From assembly GCF_018409545.1 (NCBI RefSeq), contig NZ_AP024563.1, forward strand, positions 726,501 to 790,500: 64,000 nucleotides of DNA, in the 5' to 3' direction. This document shows, piece after piece, positions 19,250-30,898 of this stretch. The DNA is from Allochromatium tepidum (GTDB lineage: Bacteria; Pseudomonadota; Gammaproteobacteria; Chromatiales; Chromatiaceae). The notes beneath the pieces are model-generated. The model did no database searches. It had not been told where the DNA came from and was given only the letters and a program-made list of their open reading frames with translations. Each line of letters opens with the position of its first letter. Position 1 is the stretch's first letter. The translations under genes and the position numbers were made by a program.

Positions 19250-20685
19250 ATGGACACCAAAGACACCTTCATGCCCTACGAGGCCATCGACGCCGGCGCC
19301 CTGCTGGCCTCGCTGCACGCCGGCGTCGTCGTACATGGTCAGGGGACCGAGATCCTCTATGCCAACCCGCGCGCCCTGGAACTGCTGCGTCTGACCGCCA
19401 ATCAGGCCCTGGGCAAGGCAGCGCCGGATCCTGATTGGCGCTTCCTCGACGAACACAAGCGCCTGTTGCCGGTGGATCAGTATCCGGTCAATCGTGTCCT
19501 GGCCGGCGGCGAGGCGGTGATCAATCAGATCCTCGGGATCGTCGATAGTCGCTCCAAGGATGTGACCTGGGTGCTGGCCAATGCCTATCCCGAACGTGAC
19601 CCGGGCGGAACCATCGCCAAGGTCGTGGTCAGCTTCATCGACATCACCAGTGAAAAGCAGGACATCCCCTTCGAGCAGATCGTCGCCTATGCCGGCGATC
19701 CGGTGGTCGTGACCGAGGCCGATCCCGTGGTCGGGAATGGGCCGCGCATCCTCTATGTCAACGATGCCTTCACCGATCTGACCGGCTACACGCCCGAGGA
19801 GGTCATCGGAAAGACGCCGCACATCCTGCAGGGCGAACACACCGACCCCGAGGCCCGTAAGCGCATCCGTCAGGCGCTCATCGATCGCGTCCCGATCTGC
19901 GAGCAGATCGTCAATTACACCAAGGGCGGCCAGGAATACTGGGTCGTAACCGTTCAGACACCCACCTCCTTCTGAGAGAAGCAACGGTGTTGAGGGCTTG
20001 GCAGATCAATGAGTTATCCACCTTGCCACAGCTTTCTCCCCCTTAGGGGGAGGGGGTCTCTGAACGGTTACACTGGGTCGAACTCAAGATCGTGCCCCTG
20101 CGCAATGCCAGGGGCGAGGTGACGCATTTCGCCGCCATCGAGCGCGACATCACCGCGCAGAAGGCCGAGGTGTCCGTCCTGCGCGAGCTGGCGACCACAG
20201 ATCCGCTGACCGGCGTGCTCAACCGGCGCGGTTTCTCGGAGCACGCCCAGGGGCGTCTGGCCGGCGCACTACGCGATGGACAGGAGCTCTCGCTGGCCAT
20301 GATCGACATCGATTTCTTCAAGCGCATCAACGATACCCATGGCCATGAGGTCGGCGATCAGGCGCTCATCCATCTGGCCGGGCTATTGCGCACCTCCTTT
20401 CGCGAGAGCGACGTCATCGGGCGGCTGGGCGGCGAGGAGTTCGCCGTCCTGCTGCCGGGCGCGACGCTGGACCAGAGCCGCGTACTCATGGACAGGTTCA
20501 GGACGCGACTCGCGACCACGCCGCTGAGGCTGCACGATGGGCGGTGGCTGGGGTTCACGGCCAGCATCGGGGTCGCCGAGCTGGATCCGGAGAAGGCCAG
20601 TCTCGCGACACTCACCAAGGCCGCCGACAGCGCGCTCTATGCGGCCAAGCACAGTGGGCGTAATCGGGTGTATCTGGCGCCCTGA
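19250..20685 (+). pseudogene. PAS-PAS-GGDEF diguanylate cyclase gene split by an insertion
   Basis: The first part (from ATG 19250) encodes two PAS domains; the second has the NDAFTDLTGYTPEEVIGKTPHIL signature. The reading stops inside a 126-base insertion at 19946-20071. After the insertion the frame resumes as ELKIVPLRNARGEVTHFAAIERDIT and continues into a GGDEF domain with LTGVLNRRGF and the active motif RLGGEEFAV. Removing the insertion and one copy of its 8-base duplication restores one continuous protein of about 430 residues. Intact, it would make cyclic di-GMP. As it stands, only a PAS fragment, and possibly a GGDEF fragment from an internal GTG at 20092, can be made. Confidence 0.9.
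19946..20071. mobile_element. 126-bp MITE-like element with IS66-type ends
   Basis: The left end reads GTAACCGTTCAGACACCC and the right end, on the other strand, GTAACCGTTCAGAGACCC (17 of 18 identical). It is flanked by an exact 8-base duplication, ACTGGGTC, at 19938-19945 and 20072-20079. It has no coding capacity. The GTAACCGTT terminus is shared with the IS66 element at 6736, and the 8-base duplication is the IS66 hallmark, so an IS66-family transposase probably moved it. Confidence 0.88.
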
Positions 20686-20723
20686 TGGTGGGCGACCGGC
20701 TTTCAGCCTCCGGCGTCCGGCAT

Positions 20724-20885
20724 TCAGGGATCAGTGGCCGGGGCTCCGCGTTCCGGTGTCCAGGGCGTGCCTATCGTCTGCGCGAACGCCTCGGTCGGCA
20801 ATGGACGTCCGAACAGATAACCCTGACCGGCGGTGCAGCCCTGACGGATGTCGCGATCGATCTTGAGTTCGTCGATGCGAGGCGT
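20724..20885 (-). pseudogene. EAL-domain phosphodiesterase, 3' fragment
   Basis: On the minus strand one frame reads DELKIDRDIRQGCTAGQGYLFGRPLPTEAF and ends at TGA 20724-20726. This is the typical C-terminal end of an EAL cyclic-di-GMP phosphodiesterase (the QGYLFGRPLP motif). Everything upstream of this tail has been replaced by the IS481 fragment. Together with the broken cyclase gene beside it, both c-di-GMP enzymes at this locus are non-functional. Confidence 0.65.
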
Positions 20886-21036
20886 CCTCGGTGCCGGAGC
20901 ACCGACGCCACTTCAACACCGTCTGACGGCTCCGCCCATAGCGCTCGGCCGGCTCGCGGGTTGAGCGCGTCGAGGACTGGCGTTCACGACGGATGGCCGG
21001 TGTCGTGCGGGCGTTTTTGTGCAGACGGATGACCAT
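20886..21036 (-). pseudogene. IS481-family transposase, N-terminal fragment
   Basis: From ATG 21036 (minus strand) the frame reads RLHKNARTTPAIRRE followed by a helix-turn-helix segment (EPAERYGRSRQTVLKWRR), the N-terminus typical of IS481-type transposases. About 50 residues remain before the frame runs into EAL-derived sequence. The DDE core is missing. Bases 21037-21179 are noncoding and may include the left terminus of the same element. Confidence 0.6.
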
Positions 21037-21179
21037 GGCAACGAAACCTTCGCGTGTTCATTCTGGACGCGCTGGGCCGTGCTCAAACTCCGCGACAAGT
21101 CGCTGGAGCACCTCGCGGGCGAGGAACAACGGATAACTCCTGCGCGGAACATGATCACACGGGACGCAACAAATAACAC

Positions 21180-21202
21180 AAAAAGGGGCGCTCGCGCGCC
21201 CC
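21180..21202 (-). terminator. Intrinsic terminator of fba
   Basis: Reading the minus strand, a 7-bp perfect stem (GGGGCGC, 4-base loop, GCGCCCC; 21185-21202) is followed by five T residues. It lies 35 bases past the fba stop and would end the tkt-gap-pgk-pyk-fba transcript. Confidence 0.85.
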
Positions 21203-21236
21203 AGGGTCCGTTTCGACGTCCGCGCGGGACGGTCGC

Positions 21237-22301
21237 TCAGTTCACTTTGGGATCGAGTTCACCCGTGGCATAGCGCGCGGTCATGGCTTCGAGCGAGATC
21301 ACCTTGATCTTGCTGGCGTTGCCGGCGGTGCCGAAGGCTTCGTAGCGCGCCTTGCAGATGTCCTTCATCGCCTTGGTGGCGGCGGTGAAGTATTTGCGCG
21401 GGTCGAATTCCTTGCGATTCTCGGCCAGATATTTGCGGATGGCGCCGGTGGAGGCCATGCGGAGATCCGTGTCGATGTTGACCTTGCGCACACCGTGCTT
21501 GATGCCCTCGACGATCTCCTCGACCGGCACGCCATAGGTCTCGCCCATGTCGCCGCCGTACTCGTTGATGATCTTGAGCCATTCCTGCGGCACCGAAGAA
21601 GAACCGTGCATGACCAGATGCACGGTCGGGATGCGGGTGTGGATCTCCTTGATGCGCTCGATGGCCAGGATGTCGCCGGTCGGCGGACGGGTGAACTTGT
21701 AGGCGCCGTGCGAGGTGCCGATGGCAATCGCCAGCGCGTCCACGCCGGTCTTCTTGACGAAGTCGGCGGCTTCATTGGGGTCGGTCAGGAGCTGGCTGTG
21801 GTCGAGATGGCCCTCGGCGCCGACACCGTCTTCCTCGCCGGCCTGTCCGGTTTCGAGCGAGCCCAGACAGCCCAGCTCGCCCTCGACCGAGACGCCGCAG
21901 GCGTGCGCCATCTCGACGGTGCGGCGCGTGACCTCGACGTTGTATTCATAGGTCGCCGGGGTCTTGCCGTCTTCCCTGAGCGAGCCGTCCATCATCACCG
22001 AGCTGAAACCGAGCTGGATCGAGCGCTGGCAGACGGCGGGCGAGGTGCCGTGGTCCTGGTGCATGCAGACCGGGATGTGCGGCCACTCTTCGATGGCGGC
22101 CAGGATCAGGTGACGCAGGAAGGGCGCACCGGCGTACTTGCGCGCACCGGCGGACGCCTGGACGATGACCGGCGAATCGGTCTCGTCGGCCGCTTCCATG
22201 ATGGCGCGCATCTGCTCCAGGTTGTTGACGTTGAAGGCCGGCACGCCGTAGCCGTGTTCGGCGGCGTGGTCCAGCATCTGACGCATTGAGATCAGGGCCA
22301 T
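21237..22301 (-). CDS. fba: Fructose-bisphosphate aldolase, class II
   Basis: This zinc-dependent aldolase interconverts fructose 1,6-bisphosphate and two triose phosphates, and serves both glycolysis and the Calvin cycle. The 354-residue protein has the class II metal motif [20 protein letters not shown], plus [14 protein letters not shown] and [10 protein letters not shown], and resembles the CbbA subgroup of autotrophs. It is the last gene of a five-gene minus-strand cluster with pyk, pgk, gap and tkt, 73 bases after pyk, and is followed by a clear terminator. Confidence 0.96.
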   Translation of the reverse strand: MALISMRQMLDHAAEHGYGVPAFNVNNLEQMRAIMEAADETDSPVIVQASAGARKYAGAPFLRHLILAAIEEWPHIPVCMHQDHGTSPAVCQRSIQLGFSSVMMDGSLREDGKTPATYEYNVEVTRRTVEMAHACGVSVEGELGCLGSLETGQAGEEDGVGAEGHLDHSQLLTDPNEAADFVKKTGVDALAIAIGTSHGAYKFTRPPTGDILAIERIKEIHTRIPTVHLVMHGSSSVPQEWLKIINEYGGDMGETYGVPVEEIVEGIKHGVRKVNIDTDLRMASTGAIRKYLAENRKEFDPRKYFTAATKAMKDICKARYEAFGTAGNASKIKVISLEAMTARYATGELDPKVN

Positions 22302-22374
22302 GAGTCGTCCTCGTTTTCTGTGGTTGGAGAAATTTGGTGAAGCGTTCGGGAGGCGCGTAATCCTCCCCGATCGC

Positions 22375-23817
22375 TCAGTCCTCGTTCAGGAGCCGATGCT
22401 CGCCGACGCGCATGATCTTCATGATGTTGGTCTGGCCCTCGACACCCGAGCGGTCGCCCTTGGTGATGATGACCAGATCGCCGTCCTGAACCGTTCCCTG
22501 GCGCAGCATCTCTTCGATCACCTCGCGGTTGACCTCGTGCATGTCGGTGCTGGCGACATCGAAGCTGATCGGATAGACGCCCCGGAACAGGCACAGCTTG
22601 CGCTGGGTCGCGACCGAGCGCGTCAGGCCATAGATGGGGATGCCCGAGCTGATACGCGACATCCACTTGACCGTCGAGCCGGTCTCGGTGAGCGCCGCGA
22701 TGGCTTTCACGCCCAGGTGATTGGCGGTGTACATGGCCGCCATGGCGATCGCCTCGTCGACACGGCCGAAGACCGAATCGAGCCGATGGCCGGAACGGGT
22801 GACGTTCTTCTCGGCTTCCAGACAGATGCGATCCAGCGCCTCGACCACCTTGGCCGGGTTCTTGCCGATGGAGCTCTCGGCCGAGAGCATCACCGCATCG
22901 GTGCCGTCGAGCACGGCATTGGCGACGTCGAAGACCTCGGCGCGGGTCGGGATCGGGTTCTCGATCATCGACTGCATCATCTGGGTGGCGGTGATGACGA
23001 CGCTGTTCAACTCGCGCGCGCGGCTGATGAGTCGCTTCTGCACCGCCGGCAGTTCGGCGTCGCCGATCTCCACGCCCAGGTCGCCGCGCGCGATCATGAT
23101 GGCGTCGGCGGCATGGATGATGTCGTCGATGCATTTGAGCGACTCGGCGCGCTCGATCTTGGCGACGATGCCGCCGCGTCCGCCCGCTTCGTAGAACAGT
23201 TCGCGTGCCAGACGCACGTCGTCGCCGTTGCGCACGAAGGAGACGGCCAGATAGTCGGCGTCGATCTCGGCGGCGAAGCGGATGTCGTCCTTGTCCTTGT
23301 CGGTCAGCGCCGGGGCCGAGAGTCCGCCGCCCTTCTTGTTGATGCCCTTGTTGTTGGACAGTGTGCCGCCGGTGACGACTCGGCACTCGATGCGTCCGTC
23401 GACGACGGCATCGACCCAGAGTTCGATCGCGCCGTCGTCGAGCAGCAGGGTGTCGCCGTGGCGCACGTCGTCGGCCAGCTCGACATAGGTGGTACCGACG
23501 CGCGTCCGGTCGCCGGCGTCGATCGGACAGGCCGTGTCGATGGCGAAATGGTCGCCCTTGGCCAGTTCGATCTTGCCGTCGGTGAATTTACCGATGCGGA
23601 TCTTGGGGCCTTGCAGGTCCATCAGGACCGCGATCTCCTGACCGGCGGCCAGCGCGCGCTCGCGAATGCGCGTGGCGCGCTCGCGATGACGGTCATGGGT
23701 GTCGTGTGAAAGATTGAGTCGGACGACATCGACGCCGGCGGTGAGGATCTCGTCCGTGACCGAGACCGGATCGGTCGCCGGTCCCAGAGTTGCAACGATC
23801 TTGGTGCGTCTTGGCAT
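22375..23817 (-). CDS. pyk: Pyruvate kinase
   Basis: Pyruvate kinase converts phosphoenolpyruvate and ADP to pyruvate and ATP. The 480-residue protein begins [15 protein letters not shown] and carries the catalytic lysine block [11 protein letters not shown], the metal-binding [12 protein letters not shown], and [11 protein letters not shown]. It sits between pgk and fba. Its upstream spacer contains a strong hairpin (23846-23876). In an autotroph, its presence in a Calvin-cycle cluster connects triose phosphates to pyruvate. Confidence 0.97.
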   Translation of the reverse strand: MPRRTKIVATLGPATDPVSVTDEILTAGVDVVRLNLSHDTHDRHRERATRIRERALAAGQEIAVLMDLQGPKIRIGKFTDGKIELAKGDHFAIDTACPIDAGDRTRVGTTYVELADDVRHGDTLLLDDGAIELWVDAVVDGRIECRVVTGGTLSNNKGINKKGGGLSAPALTDKDKDDIRFAAEIDADYLAVSFVRNGDDVRLARELFYEAGGRGGIVAKIERAESLKCIDDIIHAADAIMIARGDLGVEIGDAELPAVQKRLISRARELNSVVITATQMMQSMIENPIPTRAEVFDVANAVLDGTDAVMLSAESSIGKNPAKVVEALDRICLEAEKNVTRSGHRLDSVFGRVDEAIAMAAMYTANHLGVKAIAALTETGSTVKWMSRISSGIPIYGLTRSVATQRKLCLFRGVYPISFDVASTDMHEVNREVIEEMLRQGTVQDGDLVIITKGDRSGVEGQTNIMKIMRVGEHRLLNED

Positions 23818-23845
23818 TTTTTGTGAGCCTCCAGCGTTCAGCTTC

Positions 23846-23876
23846 CAGCCGCCGGCACTCAGCTGGCCGGCGGCTG
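23846..23876. repeat. Intergenic hairpin between pgk and pyk
   Basis: An 11-bp perfect inverted repeat (CAGCCGCCGGC at 23846-23856 and its complement at 23866-23876) lies in the short pgk-pyk spacer, beside the motif GTTCAGCTTCCAGCC. A similar TTCAGCTTCCAGCC unit is in the gap-pgk spacer. No T-tract follows, so mRNA processing or differential stability is more likely than termination. Confidence 0.55.
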
Positions 23877-23892
23877 ATGGCTGGTCGCTGAA

Positions 23893-25074
23893 TCAGTCCT
23901 TCGCCCGGGATTCGAGCATGGCGACGGCGGGCAGGGTCTTGCCTTCGAGGTATTCGAGGAAGGCGCCGCCGGCGGTCGAGATGTAGGAGACCTGATCGTA
24001 GATGTCGTATTTTTGGATCGCGGCGATGGTGTCGCCGCCGCCGGCCAGACTGAAGCCGGCGGCCTGGGCGATGGCCATGGACACGGTCTTGGTGCCTTCG
24101 CCGAACTGGTCGAACTCGAACACGCCGACCGGGCCGTTCCAGACGATGGTGCCGGCCTTGCTGATGATGTCGGCCAGCGCCTTGGCGGAGTCGGGACCGA
24201 TGTCGAAGATCATGTCGTCGTCGGCGACCTCGGACGCGGCCTTGGTGACGGCCGGCTCGTTCTCGTCGAACTTCTTGCCGCAGACGACATCGGTGGCGAT
24301 CGGGATGCCGGCGCCGCGCGCAGACATCTTTTCCATCAGCGCCTTGGCGGTGGGGATCAGGTCTTCCTCACACAGCGACTTGCCGACGGGGAAGCCGGCG
24401 GCGGCCAGGAAGGTGTTGGCGATGCCGCCGCCGACCACGAGCTGATCGACCTTCTCGGAGAGCGATTCGAGCACCTTGAGCTTGGTCGAGACCTTGGAGC
24501 CGCCGACGATGGCGACCATGGGACGCGCCGGGTTGGCCAGCGCCTTCTGCAGCGCGTCGAGTTCCTCGGCCAGCAGCAGACCGGCACAGGCGACCGGGGC
24601 GAACTTGCCCGCGCCGTGGGTCGAGGCCTGGGCGCGGTGCGCGGTGCCGAAGGCGTCCATCACGAAGACGTCGCAGAGCGCGGCGTACTGCTTGGACAGG
24701 TCTTCGTTGTCCTTGCCCTCGCCCTTGTTGAAGCGCACGTTCTCCAGCAGCACCAGCTCGCCGTCGGCGACGGTCGGCGGGGTGTCCAGATAATCGCGGA
24801 TCAGCCGGATCTCGCGGCCGAGCTTGGCGGCGAGCGCCTCGGCGACCGGCTGGAGCGAATCGGCCTCGGAGAACACGCCTTCCTCGGGACGGCCCAGATG
24901 CGACATGACCATGACCTTGGCGCCGGCCTTGAGACAGTGCTCGAAGGTCGGCATCGAGGCGGTGATGCGCGCATCGGACGTGACCTTGCCGTTCTTGACC
25001 GGGACGTTCAGATCCGAGCGGATCAGCACCCGCTTGCCGGCCAGATCCAGGTCGGTGAGCTTGATGAAGGACAT
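23893..25074 (-). CDS. pgk: Phosphoglycerate kinase
   Basis: PGK transfers phosphate between 1,3-bisphosphoglycerate and ATP, in glycolysis or in the reverse, Calvin-cycle direction. I use the ATG at 25074 ([15 protein letters not shown]), giving 393 residues. Motifs are [26 protein letters not shown], the nucleotide region NGPVGVFEF and GGGDTIAAI near the end. A longer open frame upstream adds 17 residues without family similarity. It follows gap in the same orientation. Confidence 0.97.
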   Translation of the reverse strand: MSFIKLTDLDLAGKRVLIRSDLNVPVKNGKVTSDARITASMPTFEHCLKAGAKVMVMSHLGRPEEGVFSEADSLQPVAEALAAKLGREIRLIRDYLDTPPTVADGELVLLENVRFNKGEGKDNEDLSKQYAALCDVFVMDAFGTAHRAQASTHGAGKFAPVACAGLLLAEELDALQKALANPARPMVAIVGGSKVSTKLKVLESLSEKVDQLVVGGGIANTFLAAAGFPVGKSLCEEDLIPTAKALMEKMSARGAGIPIATDVVCGKKFDENEPAVTKAASEVADDDMIFDIGPDSAKALADIISKAGTIVWNGPVGVFEFDQFGEGTKTVSMAIAQAAGFSLAGGGDTIAAIQKYDIYDQVSYISTAGGAFLEYLEGKTLPAVAMLESRAKD

Positions 25075-25170
25075 GAGTCGTGTCTCCTCGTGAGTTTCGA
25101 ATTTTGATGTCAAAGCGATCCGCAAAGCCTTGGGGCTTGGCGCATGGCTCTGGAGGGCTTCCAGCTTTCA

Positions 25171-25208
25171 GCTTCCAGCCGGAGAGCAGATGGCTGGAAG
25201 CCGGCCGC
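25171..25208. repeat. Intergenic hairpin and tandem repeat between gap and pgk
   Basis: GCTTCCAGCC at 25171-25180 pairs with GGCTGGAAGC at 25192-25201. Overlapping its right arm is a tandem duplication of CTGGAAGCCGGCCG that runs on to about 25221. The unit repeats the TTCAGCTTCCAGCC motif of the pgk-pyk spacer, so the two spacers carry related structured elements. Confidence 0.55.
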
Positions 25209-25222
25209 TGGAAGCCGGCCGC

Positions 25223-26260
<1,038 letters not shown>

Positions 26261-26357
26261 CTAAACCCTGTCGGATGGCGGCAGGATGAACGCGGGCCGT
26301 CGACCCGATATGCGGTCATCCTGCCGATTCCTGAATGATTGAAGGCCGGGGTACGGC

Positions 26358-28361
26358 TCAGAGCACGCCGCGAACCGTGGCGACCAGGTTCTCGACCGTG
26401 AAGCCGAACTCCTTGAACAGTGCACCGGCTGGGGCGGATTCGCCGAAGCGGTCGACGCCGAGCACCGCGCCCGAGCTGCCGACGTACTTCCACCAGCCGT
26501 CGGTCACAGCCGCTTCGACCGCCACGCGCGCGGTGACGGCCTTGGGCAGCACGGATTCCTTGTAGGCGGCGTCCTGCTTGTCGAAGGTGTCGGTCGAAGG
26601 CATGGAGACCACGCGGATCGCCTTGTCGCTCATGGCCTCGGCGGCCTTCATGGCCAGCTCGACCTCAGATCCGGTGGCGATGATGATGGCATCCGGGGTG
26701 CCGGCGCAATCGCGCAGGATGTAACCGCCGCGTGCGATGTCGGCGATCTGCTGCTCGGAACGCGGCATGTGGGCCAGATTCTGACGCGAGAAGATCAGAC
26801 AGCTCGGGGTGCCTTTGCGCTCGACGGCCAGCTTCCAGGACACGGCCGATTCCACCGCGTCACAGGGACGCCAGACGCTCATGTTCGGGATCAGGCGCAG
26901 GGTCGGGATCTGCTCGACCGGCTGATGGGTCGGGCCGTCCTCGCCCAGACCGATGGAGTCGTGGGTGTAGACGAAGATCGAGTGCACCTTCATCAGCGCG
27001 GCCATGCGCAACGCATTGCGCGCGTACTCGGAGAACATGAGGAAGGTCGCGCCATAGGGGATGAACCCGCCATGCAGCGCGATGCCGTTCATGATCGCCG
27101 ACATGCCGAACTCGCGCACGCCGTAGAAGATGTAATTGCCGCCGTCGGCTTTGCTCACGCCCTTGCAGCCCTTCCATAGGGTCAGGTTGGAGCCGGCCAG
27201 GTCGGCCGAACCGCCCATCAGCTCGGGCAGCAGTGGGCCGAAGCCGTTGAGCGCGTTCTGCGAGGCCTTGCGCGAGGCGATGGTCTCGCCCTTCTCGACC
27301 ACGGACTTGATGAAGGCGTCGGCCTTCTCCGACCAGTCGGTGGGCAGTTCGCCGGCCATGCGGCGCTTGAACTCAGCCGCTTCAGTCGGATACGCCTTGG
27401 CGTAGGCGTCGAACCTGGCGTTCCAGTCGGCCTCGGCCGCTGCACCGCGCTCCTTGGCGTCCCAGCCCTGACGGATGCCGTCCGGAATGACGAAGGGCGC
27501 GTGATTCCAGCCCAGATTCTCGCGGGTCAGGGCGATCTCATCGTCACCCAGCGCCGCGCCGTGGCACTCCTCCTTGCCCTGCTTGTTCGGCGAGCCGAAG
27601 CCGATGATGGTCTGGCAGCAGATCAGGCTCGGCTTGTCGGAGACGGCGCGCGCCTGTTCGATGGCGGCCTGGATCGCCTCGGCGTCGTGGCCGTCGACCT
27701 TGGGGATCACATGCCAGCCATAGGCCTCGAAGCGCTTGGGCGTGTCGTCGAGGAACCAGCCGGGCGTGTCGCCGTGGCCGCGCACCTCGCCGTCGATCGA
27801 GATGTTGTTGTCGTCATAGATCGCGATCAGCTTGCCCAGGCCCAGAGCGCCGGCCAGCGAGCAGGCTTCGTGCGAGATGCCTTCCATCAGGCAGCCGTCG
27901 CCGAGGAAGACATAGGTGTAGTGGTCGACGATGTTGTGACCCGGCTTGTTGAACTGCGCGGCCAGTGCCTTCTCGGCGATGGCCATGCCGACGGCGTTGG
28001 TAATGCCCTGACCGAGCGGGCCTGTGGTGGTCTCGACACCGGGCGTATAGCCGTACTCGGGATGGCCGGGGGTCTTGGAATGGAGCTGACGGAACTGCTT
28101 GAGATCCTCGATGCTCAGGTCATAGCCGGTCAGGTGGAGCAGGGCATAGATCAGCATCGAGCCATGGCCGTTGGACAGCACGAAGCGGTCGCGGTCGGCC
28201 CACTTCGGGTTGTTCGGGTTGTGGCGCATGAAGTCGTTCCACAACACCTCGGCGATGTCGGCCATGCCCATGGGCGCGCCCGGATGGCCCGAGTTGGCCT
28301 TCTGGACCGCATCCATGGCGAGCGCGCGGACGGCATTGGCAAGTTCTCTGCGTGAGGACAT
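26358..28361 (-). CDS. tkt: Transketolase
   Basis: Transketolase moves two-carbon ketol units using thiamine diphosphate, in the pentose phosphate and Calvin cycles. The 667-residue length is typical. Landmarks are [20 protein letters not shown] at the start, the TPP motif [18 protein letters not shown], and the pyrimidine-domain segment [16 protein letters not shown]. It is the first gene of the tkt-gap-pgk-pyk-fba cluster. About 135 bases separate it from gap. Confidence 0.97.
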   Translation of the reverse strand: MSSRRELANAVRALAMDAVQKANSGHPGAPMGMADIAEVLWNDFMRHNPNNPKWADRDRFVLSNGHGSMLIYALLHLTGYDLSIEDLKQFRQLHSKTPGHPEYGYTPGVETTTGPLGQGITNAVGMAIAEKALAAQFNKPGHNIVDHYTYVFLGDGCLMEGISHEACSLAGALGLGKLIAIYDDNNISIDGEVRGHGDTPGWFLDDTPKRFEAYGWHVIPKVDGHDAEAIQAAIEQARAVSDKPSLICCQTIIGFGSPNKQGKEECHGAALGDDEIALTRENLGWNHAPFVIPDGIRQGWDAKERGAAAEADWNARFDAYAKAYPTEAAEFKRRMAGELPTDWSEKADAFIKSVVEKGETIASRKASQNALNGFGPLLPELMGGSADLAGSNLTLWKGCKGVSKADGGNYIFYGVREFGMSAIMNGIALHGGFIPYGATFLMFSEYARNALRMAALMKVHSIFVYTHDSIGLGEDGPTHQPVEQIPTLRLIPNMSVWRPCDAVESAVSWKLAVERKGTPSCLIFSRQNLAHMPRSEQQIADIARGGYILRDCAGTPDAIIIATGSEVELAMKAAEAMSDKAIRVVSMPSTDTFDKQDAAYKESVLPKAVTARVAVEAAVTDGWWKYVGSSGAVLGVDRFGESAPAGALFKEFGFTVENLVATVRGVL

Positions 28362-28701
28362 GAGCCCCTCCTGAAAATTGAGTTGGCGATGGTCGGAAAG
28401 CGTGCGCCTGTACCCCGCCGGCGGCGTCGCGTCGGTGACGACGGCCGGACGATCCGCTCGGCGGCGCGGTATCGGTGATGGGTTCGTGGGCGGGTGGCCA
28501 CGAGGAACCGGGGGGCGTTCAGCGATTTGTAATTTTCTAATATTAAAAATTGACGAACGAAATGGCCAGCGTTTTTATCAGGTACGTGCGAACGGGCGTG
28601 CCGGCCATTCCGATCGGCGGACGAATACGCCTCAAATGATCGCTGGGCAAGACGCTACCCGTAGGATGGGCAGAGCGAACGCGATGCCCATCCTCCCCGG
28701 C
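28362..28701. promoter_or_regulatory. Probable promoter region of the tkt-gap-pgk-pyk-fba cluster
   Basis: This 340-base stretch contains no gene. At 28529-28556 it has an island of A+T-rich DNA (GTAATTTTCTAATATTAAAA) in otherwise GC-rich sequence, which is a plausible promoter/LysR-type (CbbR-like) binding region for tkt on the minus strand. I cannot assign the -35 and -10 boxes with confidence, and CbbR control is an inference from gene content only. Confidence 0.35.
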
Positions 28702-29259
28702 TCAGTTCGCCTTCCACTTGATCGAGCAGCCGATGCTCGGGATCTGTTCGGTCGGGCCTTTGCCGGTCTCGGCGACCTGTTTCATGGCCTCGAACAGATC
28801 GCGGCGCACATCCGGTGGTGCGGCCTCCTTGCGGCTGGCGTCGAGCCGACCGCGATACTGGAGGCCCAGCTCGCTGTCGTAGCCGAAGAAGTCCGGGGTG
28901 CAGACGGCGCCATAGGCGCGCGCGACCGCCTGGCTTTCGTCGTAGAGATAGGGGAAGGGGAAATCGAACTCTGCGGCCACCTGCTTCATGTGGTCGAAGG
29001 AGTCTTCGGGGTAGTCGTTGACATCGTTGGAGCTGATGGCCACGCAGCCGATGCCGAGCGCGGCCAGCTCGCGCGCATCACGCACCAACCGGTCGCGGAT
29101 CGCCTTCACATAGGGGCAGTGGTTGCAGATGAACATCACCAGAAGACCGCGCGAGCCCTTGCACTGGTCGCGGGTCCAGATCCGGCCATCGACGCCGGGG
29201 AGCGCGAAGTCGGGAGCCGGAGCGCCAAAGTCGCAGAGCGGGGTTTCAGTCGAGACCAT
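28702..29259 (-). CDS. Thioredoxin-fold (AhpC/TSA-like) protein
   Basis: The 185-residue protein has a thioredoxin fold start (APAPDFALPGVDGRIWTRDQC), the strand LLVMFICNHCPYV with a CxxC active site, and CVAISSNDVNDYPEDSFDHM. It belongs to a common thioredoxin-like family annotated as thiol-disulfide or peroxiredoxin-like; the resolving partner is unknown. No signal peptide is seen, so it is probably cytoplasmic. It lies alone, divergent from metK. Confidence 0.85.
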   Translation of the reverse strand: MVSTETPLCDFGAPAPDFALPGVDGRIWTRDQCKGSRGLLVMFICNHCPYVKAIRDRLVRDARELAALGIGCVAISSNDVNDYPEDSFDHMKQVAAEFDFPFPYLYDESQAVARAYGAVCTPDFFGYDSELGLQYRGRLDASRKEAAPPDVRRDLFEAMKQVAETGKGPTEQIPSIGCSIKWKAN

Positions 29260-29469
29260 GAAGTCCTCCGAGCTTATGAGTTCGGTTTGTAATGATGAGG
29301 CGATGGTACCGGAACTCGGCCCAATTCAAAATCTTGCACTGCACAATGGGGTTGCGGACGCCTGTTTCCAGGCGCAGCCTCTTGTTTCAAGCGCCAAATC
29401 GACGCGCTATCATGCTCGGCTTCATCAACGCGCCATCCGGCGCCCTGAACCGCAGGTCTCGTGATCGAT

Positions 29470-30660
29470 ATGAGCAAGGACTACATCTTTACCTCCGAAT
29501 CCGTTTCCGAAGGCCATCCGGACAAGATGGCTGACCAGATTTCCGACGCCGTCCTCGACGAGATCTATCGCCGCGACCCCAACCACGCCAAGGCGCGCGT
29601 GGCCTGCGAGACCCTGGTCAAGACCGGTTTCGTGATGCTGGCCGGTGAGATCACGGTCACGGACGCGGATCTCAAGATCGACTACGAGCGGGTCGTGCGC
29701 CGCGTGGTCAAGGAGATCGGCTACGACAACTCCGAGTGCGGCTTCGACGGCAACAACTGCGGCGTGCTGATCGCGCTCGGCGAGCAGTCCAAGGACATCA
29801 ACCAGGGCGTCGACCGCGAGAGCGAGGAGGCCCAGGGCGCGGGCGACCAGGGTCTGATGTTCGGCTATGCCACCAACGAGACCGACATGCTGATGCCGGC
29901 GCCGATCGACTACGCCCATCGGCTGGTCAAGCGTCAGGCCGAGGTGCGCAAGAACGGCACATTGCCGTGGCTGCGTCCGGACGCCAAGTCGCAGATCACC
30001 GTGCGTTACAGCCAGGGCAAGCCGGTCGGGGTCGATGCCGTGGTGCTCTCGACTCAGCACAGCGAGGACGTCAGCGACAGCGTGCTGCACGAGGCGGTGA
30101 TGGAGGAGATCATCAAGCCGGTGCTGAGTGGGACCGGCTGGCTGCATGCCGACACCAAGTATCACATCAACCCGACCGGCAAGTTCGTCATCGGCGGGCC
30201 TGTGGGCGACTGCGGTCTGACCGGGCGCAAGATCATCGTCGACACCTACGGCGGCATGGCGCGTCACGGCGGCGGGGCCTTCTCGGGCAAGGATCCGTCC
30301 AAGGTCGACCGTTCGGCGGCCTATGCCGGACGCTATGTGGCCAAGAACATCGTCGCCGCCGGTCTGGCCGACAAGTGCGAGATCCAGGTGTCCTATGCCA
30401 TCGGTGTGGCCGAGCCGACCTCGGTCTCGATCGAGACCTTCGGCACCAACAAGATCAGCGAGGATCGCATCATCGAGCTGATCCGGGCGCACTTCGATCT
30501 GCGTCCCTACGGCATCATCCGTATGCTCGACCTGACCAACCGCGAGCTGATCAAGTATCAGGACACGGCGGCCTATGGTCACTTCGGGCGCAACGAGCCT
30601 GGATTCACCTGGGAGCGCACCGACAAGGCCGACGAGCTGCGCGCGGCGGCCGGCATTTGA
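29470..30660 (+). CDS. metK: S-adenosylmethionine synthetase
   Basis: MetK makes S-adenosylmethionine from methionine and ATP. The 396-residue protein starts [22 protein letters not shown]; other signatures are [16 protein letters not shown] and [20 protein letters not shown] favour ATG 29470; a GTG at 29461 in frame adds three residues. About 200 bases upstream are noncoding and I do not recognise a riboswitch in them. A 3.4-kb accessory insert separates it from ahcY, its usual pathway neighbour. Confidence 0.97.
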   Translation: MSKDYIFTSESVSEGHPDKMADQISDAVLDEIYRRDPNHAKARVACETLVKTGFVMLAGEITVTDADLKIDYERVVRRVVKEIGYDNSECGFDGNNCGVLIALGEQSKDINQGVDRESEEAQGAGDQGLMFGYATNETDMLMPAPIDYAHRLVKRQAEVRKNGTLPWLRPDAKSQITVRYSQGKPVGVDAVVLSTQHSEDVSDSVLHEAVMEEIIKPVLSGTGWLHADTKYHINPTGKFVIGGPVGDCGLTGRKIIVDTYGGMARHGGGAFSGKDPSKVDRSAAYAGRYVAKNIVAAGLADKCEIQVSYAIGVAEPTSVSIETFGTNKISEDRIIELIRAHFDLRPYGIIRMLDLTNRELIKYQDTAAYGHFGRNEPGFTWERTDKADELRAAAGI

Positions 30661-30898
30661 GCTTGACCTGAGTTGATGGATGGCGAGACGGGCGAGGGAG
30701 TGCCTGTCTCGCCGGTGGTTTGAAAATAGACGGCACTAATGGGGGTTTTTGGGAATTTACTAGGTCTCGGCTATGTTACATGCCGCGAAGGAAGGGTTCA
30801 GTATACATTGCCGGAAACTGCGACTTGGAAAGCAGAAGTGACTCTGTCATCGCAGCAAGATGCGGCGAAAAACGAACTTTCTCACAGGAAACCTCAGC

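Noticed and set aside
29260-29469. A SAM riboswitch in the metK leader
   Set aside because: I looked for SAM-type and SAH-type cores and found none. Only the ahcY leader has a recognisable riboswitch.
30682-30713. Intrinsic terminator after metK
   Set aside because: GGCGAGAC and GTCTCGCC form a stem, but the T-run is absent and the next bases are GGTGGTTTG. It is mentioned only as an inverted repeat.
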